Assembly: GCA_947184155.2 (NCBI GenBank)
Contig: CAMXCT020001035.1
Location: forward strand, 553,488 to 617,487
Length of the DNA stretch: 64,000 nucleotides
Source: Cladocopium goreaui
Lineage: Eukaryota > Sar > Dinophyceae > Suessiales > Symbiodiniaceae
Direction: 5' to 3'
Shown here: piece after piece, positions 33,595 to 45,700 of the stretch
Position numbering within the stretch: position 1 is the first letter of the stretch
How the letters are laid out: each line of letters starts with the position of its first letter
The notes under the pieces: model-generated
The model's input: the letters and a program-made list of their open reading frames with translations, nothing else
Told to the model about the DNA's origin: nothing
Database searches by the model: none
Made by a program: the position numbers and the translations under genes

Positions 33595-33744
33595 ATGGCG
33601 ACACATGGCGCCATGCCGGCAGTGATTGGCAGGGCCGATGACTCTGCGCTGAAATTGGCCGAGCTGAGTGTCGAAGGAATGACCTGTGCAGCCTGCAGTG
33701 GGGCTGTGGAAAGGGCACTGAAGCAGATGAATGGTGTGGAACAG
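33595..33744 (+). CDS. Cu-ATPase exon 1: start and HMA1 first half
   Basis: Residues 1-50: starts [16 protein letters not shown], contains the copper-binding [18 protein letters not shown] and ends GVEQ. GC donor (CAG before GCAGAT), phase 0. Confidence 0.9.
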
Positions 33745-36700
33745 GCAGATTTTTTTTTGGAGGGGGCCATTGGTTGACTCTATCTGGAGGGTACCGTAAT
33801 TAATTTACCGTAGCCTTAGACTGACCATTTTTTCATTGAGCCAGGTGATATCTATACATACATTGATCATGAAACTCCATTTAGAGCGCATTGGTTTTGT
33901 TCCTTCCCACTCAAAGAGATCAGTGACTAGACGTTGCTTCGTGCTCCTGGTGTAAAAAATGGGACTTGCGTCATCTTGAAAGTGAAAGATCTTGAAAGCG
34001 AAAATGTGGTAGGTATGGCGGGTGGAAATCCATGGTTTGGAGCCCCTCCAATTGCGGGACACCACCCCTGAAAACCAAAAGGTGGAGGTGAACTTGCTGC
34101 GCGCCCGTGCGCAAGTGCACTTCCTGGAGGGGACAGCTACGGCTGAGCAACTGGTAGATGAGATTGAACTGATCGGTTTTGATGCCAGAACCTCGGCTTT
34201 TTATATGGGCCCGTGGTTCCTTTGATGACTGACTAAAAATGAAGAAATGAAGCCACCATATGTCGTCATGACACCAGGCAACAATGGCAGAGCTGTAGGA
34301 TGCAACATTGGCACCCAACTGGAGCCTTTCAGACGACGTACCACTGAGGTCCTCATATGAACTTATTTGGCTGAAACCTATGGTTTCCGGGTCGGATTTT
34401 CCCTGAACCCAAGTACATACACTCCTGTGCCTGAGGTATTTTGAGCGTGACATCCGCCACTTTGGGCACTGGAACAGCCCCAAATCGCCGAGTAGAGCTC
34501 TCTGTGCAGGGCATGACGTGTGCTGCTTGCAGCGGTGCGGTTGAAAGGGCCCTGCGCAACGCGCACAGTGGCATTCTGGACGTTCAGGTGAGGTTGTGCA
34601 CAAGTCAAAAGTGAGGGATGATGTTTCATTGGATTGGTTTCAGGGAAAAATTGCCGGAAAGCCCAAATATTTGATGGTAAAAGCCATGATTTCCTATAGA
34701 TGTTCCCTTCAACCAATCCAATGAATGTTTGAGGTTGACAGTCTGAGTTTGGAAGAAGCTTGTGAATTATTTATCTATTATCTCATGCTTGACTTCAGTG
34801 AAGCCATGTGGAGCTGTCAACGTCGTTGACCCAGAAGCAGAGGGGATTGCCTGATTTACATGATTTTACATCCATTATCATATTTATCATATCTATCTTA
34901 TATATTCTTATATCATATCTGTTTTTTACGGTGTTTTTTAAAGCTTTAACGGCGTTTCCTCAGGGAAGCGGCCTGAGGTGAACCTGCTGCGTAGCAAGGC
35001 GGTGATTCGATGCACTGCAGAGGCCCCGTCTGCTGAAGCCATGGCCGGAGAAGTGGAAGATTGCGGCTTCGAGGCCAAGGTAATCTCGGAATCCTGTCCC
35101 AGTCCTTGGATATTTGATATCATTAATAATAGATAGATATAATAGATATGATAGATATAATAGATATGATAGATATAATAGATATGATATATGTAATAGA
35201 TATAATAGACATGATAGATATAATGGATATGATAGATATAATAGATATTATAGATATAATGTATATGATAGATATAATAGACATGATCGATATAATGGAT
35301 ATGATAGATATAATAGATATAATAGATATGATAGATACAATAGATATGATATATGTAATAGATATAATAGACATGATAGATATAATGGATATTATAGATA
35401 TAATAGATATTATAGATATAATGTATATGATAGATATAATAGACATGATCGATATAATGGATATGATAGATATAATAGATATGATAGATATGATAGATAT
35501 AATAGATATGATAAATATAATAGATATGATAGATGTAAAAAATATATATATATATATATATATATGATAGATATAATAGACATGATCGATATAATGGATA
35601 TGATAGATATAATAGATATGATAGATATGATAGATATAATAGATATGATAAATATAATAGATATGATAGATGTAATATATATATATGATAGATGTAATAG
35701 ATATGACAGATGTAATAGATATGATAGATATAATAGATATGATCGATATAATAGATATGATAGATATAATAGATATGATAGATATAATAGACATGATAGA
35801 TATAATAGATATGATAGGTACACTAGATATGATAGATTTAATAGACATGATAGATATAATCGATATGATAAATATAATAGATATGATAGATTTAATAGAT
35901 ATGACTGATATAATAGATATTATATATATCATAGTTATGATAGATATAATAGATATGATAGATATAATAAATATGATATATATAATAGATATGACATATA
36001 TAATAGATATGATATATATATAATAGATATGATACATATAATCGGTATGATAGATGTAATTGGTAGCATAGATAGATAATAGATAGATAGATTAGATATA
36101 TATATATATATATAGATAGATAGATAGATACCTTCTATATCCTAATGTCTACCATTTCACTTGTTATTTCACCAGCAACATCCCCAATCGACTTGATGGG
36201 TATTTGAATCTTTTAATTTCTTGCTTTAAGCGGAGAAGAACCATCAGCAGGAAAGGTTAACCATGTATAGATTCCCGATTTACTGGTTTGCTGCGATATT
36301 TTCCTGAAGCCAACCTTTGGTTCACCAACGCACTGCCCCCATGTGTGGCAACCACCATGGGCCTGTCCTTAAGGGATCTGAACGCCCAGGAAAATGATGA
36401 GGCGACCCCTGTAGGGCAACGACTGCAACCGGAGACCGCGAAGCTGCACGTGCAGGCAAATGATCCTCAGGAGGCCCAAGTGGCACTGGAAAAGCTCGAA
36501 AAGATGCCGGGCATCCTCAATGTGGCTGGGATCATGTGCGGGATGGGTCAAAGTTCTCCATGGGAGCATATGAATGGGTGAACAACATGGAGAATTACAG
36601 GCGAATTCAGCGTAATTGGATTTTGGCCCATTTTTCAACTTCTTGTCAAAATTGTAATCTTTTTGGCCACGAGGTGGATAAGAGTCCACCATTTGACACC

Positions 36701-39700
36701 AAAAAATTCTGAGTGATCGGATCATTTTCAGCAGGAAGGTAATCCCATGTTGTACCCGAGGGTTGCCCCTAGAAGTTGCCACCCAGGTAGTGATTTTTCA
36801 GCATCTTGGCTGCACAGGGGGATCCGTGGGTATCATTTTTTGGCCAGGTATTCCAGACCCCTGTTCTTCCCTTGGATGGCCCCATATGATGCCCCATATG
36901 CATAAGGATCATAAAGGGAGTTTGCCTCATCTTGCCCCGAGTCAAGAGTTTGCTTATGAATATGTGTGATGACATTGCACTTGTGCTTAGTGTTTTGTTT
37001 GGCAAACAAACAGTTTACAAAGCGTTGATTTTCATTGACTTACCAAGTTCCAAGCCACGCTGTCCGATGAGTTTGCGGGCCAGACCATTAGCCAGCATAT
37101 GTAGTATAATCTATCCATCAATAGACATGTGGTATACATATTATGTATATCTCAGATACTGTTGGCATATGTGTTATTTATGTTCAATTCAGACATTTTT
37201 CATATATTTTTCATTGAACTTTCAGATACCAATCACCTCTTGTTTTTTCAAAGGCATCGATGTTCAGGAGCTGCTGCCTTCGCATCAGCTACCGCCCAGA
37301 TGAGTTGAAGCCCGGGGAGATCCTCCGGTCCTCACCGGAGCTGGAACACTTGGCTCTGCTGCCGTTGGAGTCGGCGTCTGTGCCCCGCACTGGAGCTGGG
37401 GAAATACGCCTTTTAGGTCAGGAAATATGGCTATGGATCAATACCTATAGATACCATTTTTAGTGGGATGAACATCCATTTACCAGCTATTTTGGGGTTC
37501 ACTAGGTACCAGGGTTTTGACCCATCCCCATATGGGGCTTTGGTGGGTTTGTTTTTTGAGGATTTTGGGGGGAATTCTGGGAAGTACGACCCATGAATGG
37601 TGGACAAGAGGAGAATTGGTTGTTATTTGGGGTGTCAGTTGGGGAGAATCATCGTTTATATATAGTATAGTAAGCATAATTGGGTTTCAACCCTAACATA
37701 AGCCTTCAATGGCCTTCATAATTGCCCAACAGAACTGGGATGGTATGTGACCGGTATGTGACCAACAGAAATGTGTGCTGAAACAAAAACAAAAGGCTCT
37801 TAACCAGCGCAAAGCATGCCCACTTTTGTCCAGAAGGGTGCCACTTTTCTGAGGCAAACCCGGATGGCAATTTGGAAACCGGTCAAAAAGCTATATACTA
37901 CACATTTAGTAGAATATCTATACACACTGAATGGGCCTTGGTATTTCAACGCATCACGTGCCTTACGTATGCTGTCCCATACCACGATTAGATTGAGATA
38001 GACTCATAACACCTTACAATAAGAGGTCATCATATGTTGCAATTTTACATAACACTGTTTTCTGGGATCAACATCCAGCTAGACAACAACCGGTTTGATG
38101 CGACACAAGGTGCTGATGGGGTGTTGATCCGCGGGCACAACAAGATACTAGTGCAGGAAGGGAAATAGACTAAGGAAGCAACATGTGAAGTATGTATTAT
38201 GTGAAAATATATATATATATTTAAAATATATTATATTGATTAACTGTTTTGAACCCTATTGATTGTGACTTTTTTGGGTCACCTGACGCTGTGTGCTGTA
38301 GGAAGACGCCAGAATCTCAACATGTTACCCCCACAGCTGGCCGAGGCAACCGAGAGCCTGAAGAGAGATCTGGGATGTGCACTACCACCGACTCTTTTGA
38401 TAATTGCGCTGGTCTTCATTTTGCCCCTCACAGGTTCCAGGCCACTGGGAAATCTACATGTGAAGAATGCAGTAATTGCTGATCGAAGGAAGTTTAGAAG
38501 TCAAACTTCCGACAATATGGACAGATGGAAAAGCAGAGGTGGGAAGAGTCAGAGAAGAGAAGAGAAGAAGAGAGAAGATCAGAGAAGAGAAAGAGTTAGA
38601 AGAAAGAAGATCCAGGCGCGAGAAAAGGTAGGAGAGTCGCGAAACACTGTGTTTTTCCAATGATTTGTGGCTCTGGAGGGTCGAAAAGTAGGCTCGCTAA
38701 AGCGGCGGGTGCGGAGCCAGCTGGCCAGATGAGAGATGAAAAATTGCATGCCGTTGTGGCGCGAAACACATTTCGACGTCAAAATGTCCAAAACACTCAG
38801 CTTCGGAGCACCAAAACACTTCAGCCTCGGAGCACTTTTGGACGTTGAGATGTTCAAAAAGTGTACTTCGTTATGGCGCGAAGCACACTTCGAAGTCAAA
38901 ATGTACAAAACACCTCAGCTTCGGAGCACTTTTGGAAGTTGAGATGTTCAAAAAGTGTACGCCTTTGTGGCGCGAAGCACATCTCGAAGTCAAAATGTAC
39001 AAAGCACCACATGTTAGCGCCACTTGTGGAAGTTGAGATGTTCAAAAAGTGCACGCCGTTGTGGCGCGAAGCACATTTCGAAGCCAAAAGTGTTAAAAAC
39101 TGACGGTCTCGGGCCACTTTTGACGTTCAGATGTCGTTTCGCATGGCAGGCACAAGGGCTTGTGCACCTTGCCAAAAGTGAGCAAAACGTGAGGGGTTTG
39201 TAGCAGTTTCATCTACAACCACCACTACACTACACTCCACTCCACTCCACCTCCACCTCCACCTCCACCTCCACCCTCCACCCACACTCCACACTCCACA
39301 CTCCACACTCCACACTCCACACACAACACTCCACACTCCACACTCCACACTCCACACTCCACACTCCACACTCCACACTCCACACTCCACACTCCACACT
39401 CCCCACTCCCCACTCCCCACTCCCCACTCCCCACTCCCCGCTCCCCGCTCCCCACTCCGCACTCCGCACTCCGCACTCCGCACTCCCCACTCCCCACTCC
39501 ACTCCACTCCACTCCACTCCACTCCACTCCACACTCCACCACACCACAACTACACAAAAACAACCACAACCACATTACACCACACTAGTTGCACTAATTA
39601 CATTACACTACACTACACTCCACTACGCTCCACTACACTACACTACATTCAAATACACTACACTACGCTACACTACACTACACTGATTACAACTACAGAT

Positions 39701-42700
39701 GCAACTCAACTACAACTACAACTACACTAGATTACACTACACCCAATTGCACTACACTACGCTACACTCAAACGCGCCGGCGCGCCCCCGGCCCGTTCAT
39801 GGAACCGGCGATCCTCACCCTCCAGGGGGTCGAGGTCGCCGGTGCCACGGACGGCTCACACGTGAGCCTGTCCGTGGCAGCCTGGCTCCGGCTGGGAGGG
39901 CAGGTCGCCTTGGCGGCACCTGCCCCCCCCGGGGCCCCGGCAGCCGCCCCGGCGGCGCCTCCACTCCCTGCCCGTCGCTCCCCTTCCCCCTCCCGCTCCC
40001 GCTCTCGGGGGAGTGGCTCTTCCTCCCAGGGGTCGCCCCCCCGTGCTCGCCTTTGCCCGCGCCGGGCGCCCCCTCCCGAGAGCTCGCCTTCGCCCTCCTC
40101 GCCCTCGGCTGCGGCGGAGTTCGAGGAGATCCCGGTGGAGCCCGAGCCTCCTCTTCCTCCACCGGCGCACCGCCCGCCGGCGCGCCCTGCGGCGCGTGGC
40201 CCCCCACCCGCGCCTCGCCTTCCCCAAGCACCCGGCCGTCGGCCCACGCGCCGTAGCCACCGTGCCGGGAGGGCCTTCCTCCTCGCAGGACCTCCAGCCC
40301 ACCCGTCACTGCCTTCACGGCACCCGGGCCCATCCCAATCTCCGCCAACCCTTTTGCCCGGACGGGGCCTTCCCCGTTCCGCTGACCCGGTCGGCTCCGC
40401 CTGCGCCATCCGCTTTTCAAGGCAGCAGGCACCCCACGCCACCGCCCGGCGGCCGGCACTCCGCCACCCCCCGCCACCTCCTTCCCCGCCCCCACCTCTG
40501 CTGCGCGCCATCCTTTCAAGGCAGCGCGGCAACTCCCTTGCCCTTTGAGCAGCCGGACGCACCTTTCACTCCACCCACACCTCTCCCCACCGGAACCCCC
40601 GGAAAAAAAAAAAAGAAAGGGGAAAAAAAAAAAAACAAAGGAAAACCGAGGTTCGCCACTGACCAAAACAAAAAAAAAATAATAACATACAGCAGACAGC
40701 AGACCGGGCGAGCCTGACGCCATAGCAGCCTGCGAGAGAGCGTTTGGCCGCTGCTCATGGCGGCGCCTCGGCCGCACTGTGATCGGGAGGAGGCACGGGC
40801 CGAAAATACACACAATGGTGACGGTGACGAAGTCGTTTTGGTTCAAGCGTTTCACCCTAGCGCCACCACGGCAGCTGGGGCCACCCTCCCGGATGTCTCA
40901 CCCGCCCCCGTCGTCCTCAGTGACGGCGAGGACGCGCCTCCCCCCACCGCTCGTACCGATGGCGCCCATGCCGCGCCCACATGTTGCACCTGCCTCGAGC
41001 CCTTACTCCCTTCCGGGGTGGGGCGCCGGGCGGTCGTGTATTGGCCCGGCTGCCGGCACGCCTACCACTTCGCCTGCCTCGCCAGATCCCGCGCGCAAGT
41101 GCACCCTCCACGATGTCCTCTGTGCCGTCATGCCTGGGACCCAGCGCTCGATGCCAGCTTGAGCAGCACTTGCCACGGGCTCCACTTCAACCCCTTCCAA
41201 GAATCCGAGCCCGAGCGCGCCACGCCGCCCCCTTCTCCCCGCCCCAGGGGCGCGGCCGCCTGGCGCCAGCGCGGCCCCCCAAGTGGCATTGTCCGGACGG
41301 ATGCCAACTCCTGGCTGTACGTGCCCCTACTCCTCGCCGCGACAGGCGAGCTCCACGAGGATGCCGCCTTGGCCTGGCAACAAGCCACCGCCACCACACG
41401 GTGGTGGGAGCGCGCCCGGCAAGCGCTGACAGCCGCGCCCCCGGTCCCCCTCACCACCCTCCTGGAAGCCCTCCACGCCTGCCCAGCTGCTGGCGCGCTT
41501 TCCTCGCACCAGCGCCTTTCCCGACAGGCGGCCGCGCTCCCACCAGGTGCCCAAGCGCATCTGGGCTGGGCAGTTCGCCACCTCTGCGACCCCGACGCGT
41601 ACGTCCCCGCCGCTGGCCAAGAAGTGCTTCTCCAACTCTATGGTGGCCTTCACCTTGCTGCCGACCTCGACCGGCACTCGGACACCTTCCGAGCGCGCCT
41701 GGACCCTCCGGCGCCCATCCAGCTCCCTGCCGATCCCGGCCCCGTGCATCCCGCGGTCGAGACTTCGGCGCCCAGAGAGCCGGCCATTGTCCGGGCTCTG
41801 GCCCAACAGGTGGCCCGTGCCCACCGGCCCCCGCCGCGCCGCGGCGGTCGCGGCCGCGGGCGTGGACGACACGCAGCCGCGGCGGACCCTGCTCCCGCAG
41901 AGCCTGCCGAGGTCCCAGACCCTCCGCCTCCCCCTCTTCCGCCCTTTCCAAACCCCGCAGCTCTGCTCCAACAAGCGCTCCGCAGCCTTGACGACCTCGA
42001 CCTCGCCCACACCTTGCGGGTGCGGGTCTCGACGTTCCAAGGTGCGCCCCGGCGCTTGCAGGGGGTCCTTGCCTTTGCGCTCCGCTTGGGCCTCACCGAA
42101 ATCTGCGACCACCCCGCCAACACGGACCCTGCCCAAGCACGTGGCTGGAAGCTCTTCCTCCTGGCCCCGCGGATGCTTTGCTACCGGTCCCGTCCCGGGG
42201 AGCGCGCCGACCCCAGCGACCTCGACCGCCGAGCCACTATGTTCCGGAACGGCCAGTGGCACCAGCTGCTCGGCGAAGCTGCCAGCAGCTTCCACCCCAC
42301 AGCGCCGTCCTCGAGCGTCCCCTCTGCTGACGCGCGTGCTTCCCGTGCAGCCAGCCTGGCACATCAAGGGGAACTTTCCGCGGCTGCCCGGTCGCTAGTG
42401 GCCGAGCCCCTCGCGCCGCTCTCGTCCGCCACCCTGGCCGAGCTGCGCAACCCGTCCCGGCGCCCGCAAGTCCGGCATCGACCCCTCTCGGACGACGTTG
42501 CCTCTTTCCAGCCCGATGAGCTGCTCCACGTCGATGCCACCAGATTCCTGCAAAACCTCCGCCGGGCCCGCCGCGGGGCGGCCGCTGGTCCGTCTGGCTG
42601 CACCAATGAGCACCTGCGGGTCTTGCTCGAGTCTGAATCCGACTCCCGCCTCCTGTGCGACGCGGCCTCGCTCCTGGCCTCGGCGCGGGTGCCTCCCCTC

Positions 42701-45700
42701 ATTATGGACGGCCTCCGAGTCGGCCGCCTTGTTGCCCTCCAGAAAGGCAACGGGCGTGTGCGCGGCCTCGTGATGAGCGACGTGTTCCGCCGGCTGGTCG
42801 GCCGGACCTTGGCGCAGCAATTCTCAGCCCAGTTCCAAGAGGCGTGCCACCCCTTTCAGTACGCCCTCAGCACCAAAGCCGGAGCAGAAGGCCTCGCACG
42901 CGCCGTCCGGGTCGCGACCGAGCTCGACCCCCGCGCTACCGTGCTGTCGGTCGACGGCGTCGGCGCTTTCGATCATGTCGGACGCCAGTCGATGCTCGGA
43001 AGCCTTCTCCGCTCCCCTGCGCTTCGACCCCTCCTCCCCTACACCCGCCTCTTCTACGGCCAAGACAGCACCTACCTCTGGTGGGACTCTATTGGCGCCT
43101 GCCACTCCGTTCAGCAAGCCGAAGGGGGGGAGCAAGGCGACCCACTCATGCCTGCCTTGTTTGCGCTTGCCCAACACCCAGCGCTGCAAGAGACCGCGGC
43201 CACGATGCGGTCCGGGGAAGCGCTCTTTGCTTTCCTTGATGACATCTATGTCATTTCGTCGCCTGACCGCACCCACGCGCTCTATTCCACCTTGCGCGTT
43301 TCCCTCCGAGGCCACGCGTGCATCGAACTCAACCAAGGTAAGACCCGCATCTGGAATGCGGCTGGGGAAGAGCCGCGCCACCTCCCAGAGCTGCAGCCGG
43401 CTGACAGCAACGACCGGGTTTGGGTCGGCGACTGGACTCTGCCCCTTCGGCGCAAGGCCTCCAGGTCCTGGGCACCCCCATTGGGAGCGCGCAATACGTG
43501 CAACATGCTCTTACCGAGGTCCGCACCAAACAAGACCTCCTTCTCCACCGCATCCCATGGGTAGAGAACCTGCAGGCCGCCTGGCTGTTGCTCCTTTTCT
43601 GCGCAGCCCCCCGGAGCAACTATCTCCTCCGCGTCCTCCCACCGGCGGACACTACAGACTTTGCAGCCGCCCACGACGCCGCGGTGGCACATTGCGTCAG
43701 CACCCTGGTGGCGGCAGGCGCGGCCCTTACGGACCTACAGCTACGCCGGGCCCAACTCCCATTGCGCTTGGGGGGGTGCGGCCTGCGCTCGGCCCACCGT
43801 TCGCGCCTCGCCGCGTATTGGGCCTCATGGGCCGACACCTTGCCCATCCTCCACTCGCGCCTTCCTCTTGTGGCGGACCGCCTTCTCCAGCTCCTCAACG
43901 GCGAGGCCCGCCCACAACCACCCAGCATCCTCGCCGCCTCCCAGGCAGCCCAGCTCCTCCGGAACAGCGGGGCGACTGTCCCACCCTGGGAATCTATCAT
44001 CGGCGGCCGCCATTTCTCGCACGAAGACCGGACCCCGGGCGATTTCCTGCGGGGGTGGCAACGCGACATCAGTGCAGCCCAGGACTTGGACGAGCTCGCC
44101 GCGCTCCTATCTGACCTTTCCCCTCCGGAGCGCGCGCTTCTCCTCTCCCAGGCTGGCCCACACAGCGGCCGCGCAGTCACCACCCTTCCTACCAGCCCGG
44201 AATTCCAGCTCGGCAACCCGCATTTCCGCACCTTGCTGCAACGGCGGCTCCGAGCCCCCTTGAGCTGCGGTCCTTCCCGATGTCGGTGTGGCTTGACACT
44301 CGACCCTCACGGCGACCACCGTGCCGCATGCGCCACCACTGGCGTCCTCCGGGCACGAGCTGCGCCCATCGAACACGCGGTCGCCCGCATCTGCCGCGAG
44401 GCCGGTGCCCGCGTCGCGGTCAACGTGCCGCTCTCGCGCATGAACCTCGCGGTCCCGGTCACCGACGCACGCCAGATTGAAGTCCCCGCAAACGACTTGC
44501 CGCTCTGGCACGGGGCTCAGCTGGCAGTCGACGTGACCCTCGTCAGCCCCCTTGGCCGCACCGGACAGGTGCGCCACGCTTCCGACGCGAACCCGGGCGC
44601 GGCGATCCTGGCAGCCTCCCAGCGCAAGCGGGAACACACCTACCCCGAGTTTTCCGGCTCGCGCCGCTGCCACCTAATCATCTTGGGTCTCGAAGTAGGA
44701 GGTCGTTGGGGCGAGGAAGCCGCCGACTTCCTCCGAGCCTTGGCGCACGCCCGCGCCCGCACTGCGCCAGCACTCCTCCGCTCGGCGGCAGTTCAGGCCT
44801 ACGTGCACCGTTGGGCCGGCCTCCTATCCGGCGCGGCGCAGCGCGCCCTGGCCGAGACTCTCCTCGAACTCCCGGCCGCGGCCGCGCCCGGCGTCGATGG
44901 GGAGCCCCCGCCGTTCGCCGCGACCCTGGCTGACGTCCGGTGGCATGAACGCCCACCGGATAGTCGCCTCCCGCGGTGACCGGTGTGGCTGTACATAGCC
45001 TTCCCCAATGGCAAAGTCCATTGGCGCGTGAGACGCAGAGTGGGTCATGCAGCAGGAGTGTTAGTGAGTTAAAAAAAATTACACTACAGCTGCAACTACC
45101 ACTGCAACTACAACTACAACTACAACATACTACAACTACAACTACAACTTACTACGCTAATTACATCACACTACACTAATTACATTACATTACATTACGC
45201 TACTCTACACTACATTCCACTACAATTCACTACGCTAACTACAGCTACAACTACGCTAATTTACACTACACTACACTACACTACCCTACATTACGTTACA
45301 TTACATTACACTACACTCACCACACCGCCACAAATGCAACTGCAACTGCACTACACTAATTGCACTACAGCACAGCTACAACTCTCCTATAGGCTCCCTA
45401 TTTTTGAATCTTCTGCCACCGCCTTGTGCGGTACTACTGGTAGTTTGGGTATAAATATATCCCATTAAGTCACCATTAAATCGCCATTAAATCCCAATTA
45501 AATCACCATAAAATCACAATTAAATCACCATTAAACCACCATTAGACCACCATTAAATCACCATTAAATCACCAGTAAATCAAAATTAAATCACCAATAA
45601 ATCCAGCTTAAATCACCATTAAATCGCCAGGAAATCACAATGAAAGTTCATTCGCCTTTAAATCGCAATTAAATCACCGTTAAATCACAATTAAATTACA

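Larger units (their letters stand above)
39770..45066 (+). mobile_element. Non-LTR retrotransposon, restriction-like-endonuclease class, with RING finger
   Basis: About 5.3 kb, strongly GC-rich against its AT-rich surroundings and on the same strand as the host gene. It encodes a Pro/Arg-rich region, a RING finger, a reverse transcriptase and a C-terminal zinc knuckle with a restriction-like endonuclease, as in R2/NeSL/R4-type elements. The 3' end is marked by GAGTTAAAAAAAA at about 45056-45068, after which ACTAC repeats resume. There is no LTR. One frameshift separates RT and endonuclease parts, so this copy is probably inactive or contains a sequence error. Confidence 0.9.

Noticed and set aside
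34446-34587. Start of ATPase exon 3 at TTTTGAG
   Set aside because: It would need phase 2 from exon 2, for which no GT/GC/GA donor exists. Acceptor CCTGAG at 34435 gives the right phase with a GA donor.
35114-36037. Open frames of 264-304 codons on both strands
   Set aside because: They follow the ATAGATATGAT tandem repeat (runs of Ile, Asp, Tyr) and lie inside an ATPase intron.
38259-38663. Reading ATPase exon 7 on past the GT donor to 38663
   Set aside because: Beyond 38433 the frame becomes a GA-rich, Lys/Arg/Glu stretch unrelated to the family, and the GT donor gives the phase needed by exon 8.
39127-39575. Minus-strand frames of GVWSVECG type
   Set aside because: Artefacts of the CACTCCA microsatellite, open in all frames.
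41547-42398. Other plus-strand frames inside the RT gene
   Set aside because: Pro/Arg/Ser-rich shadows of the RT frame with no motifs.
39768-44673. Long minus-strand open frames across the retroelement
   Set aside because: Very GC-rich DNA stays open in many frames. Only the plus-strand frames contain RING, RT and endonuclease motifs in the expected order.
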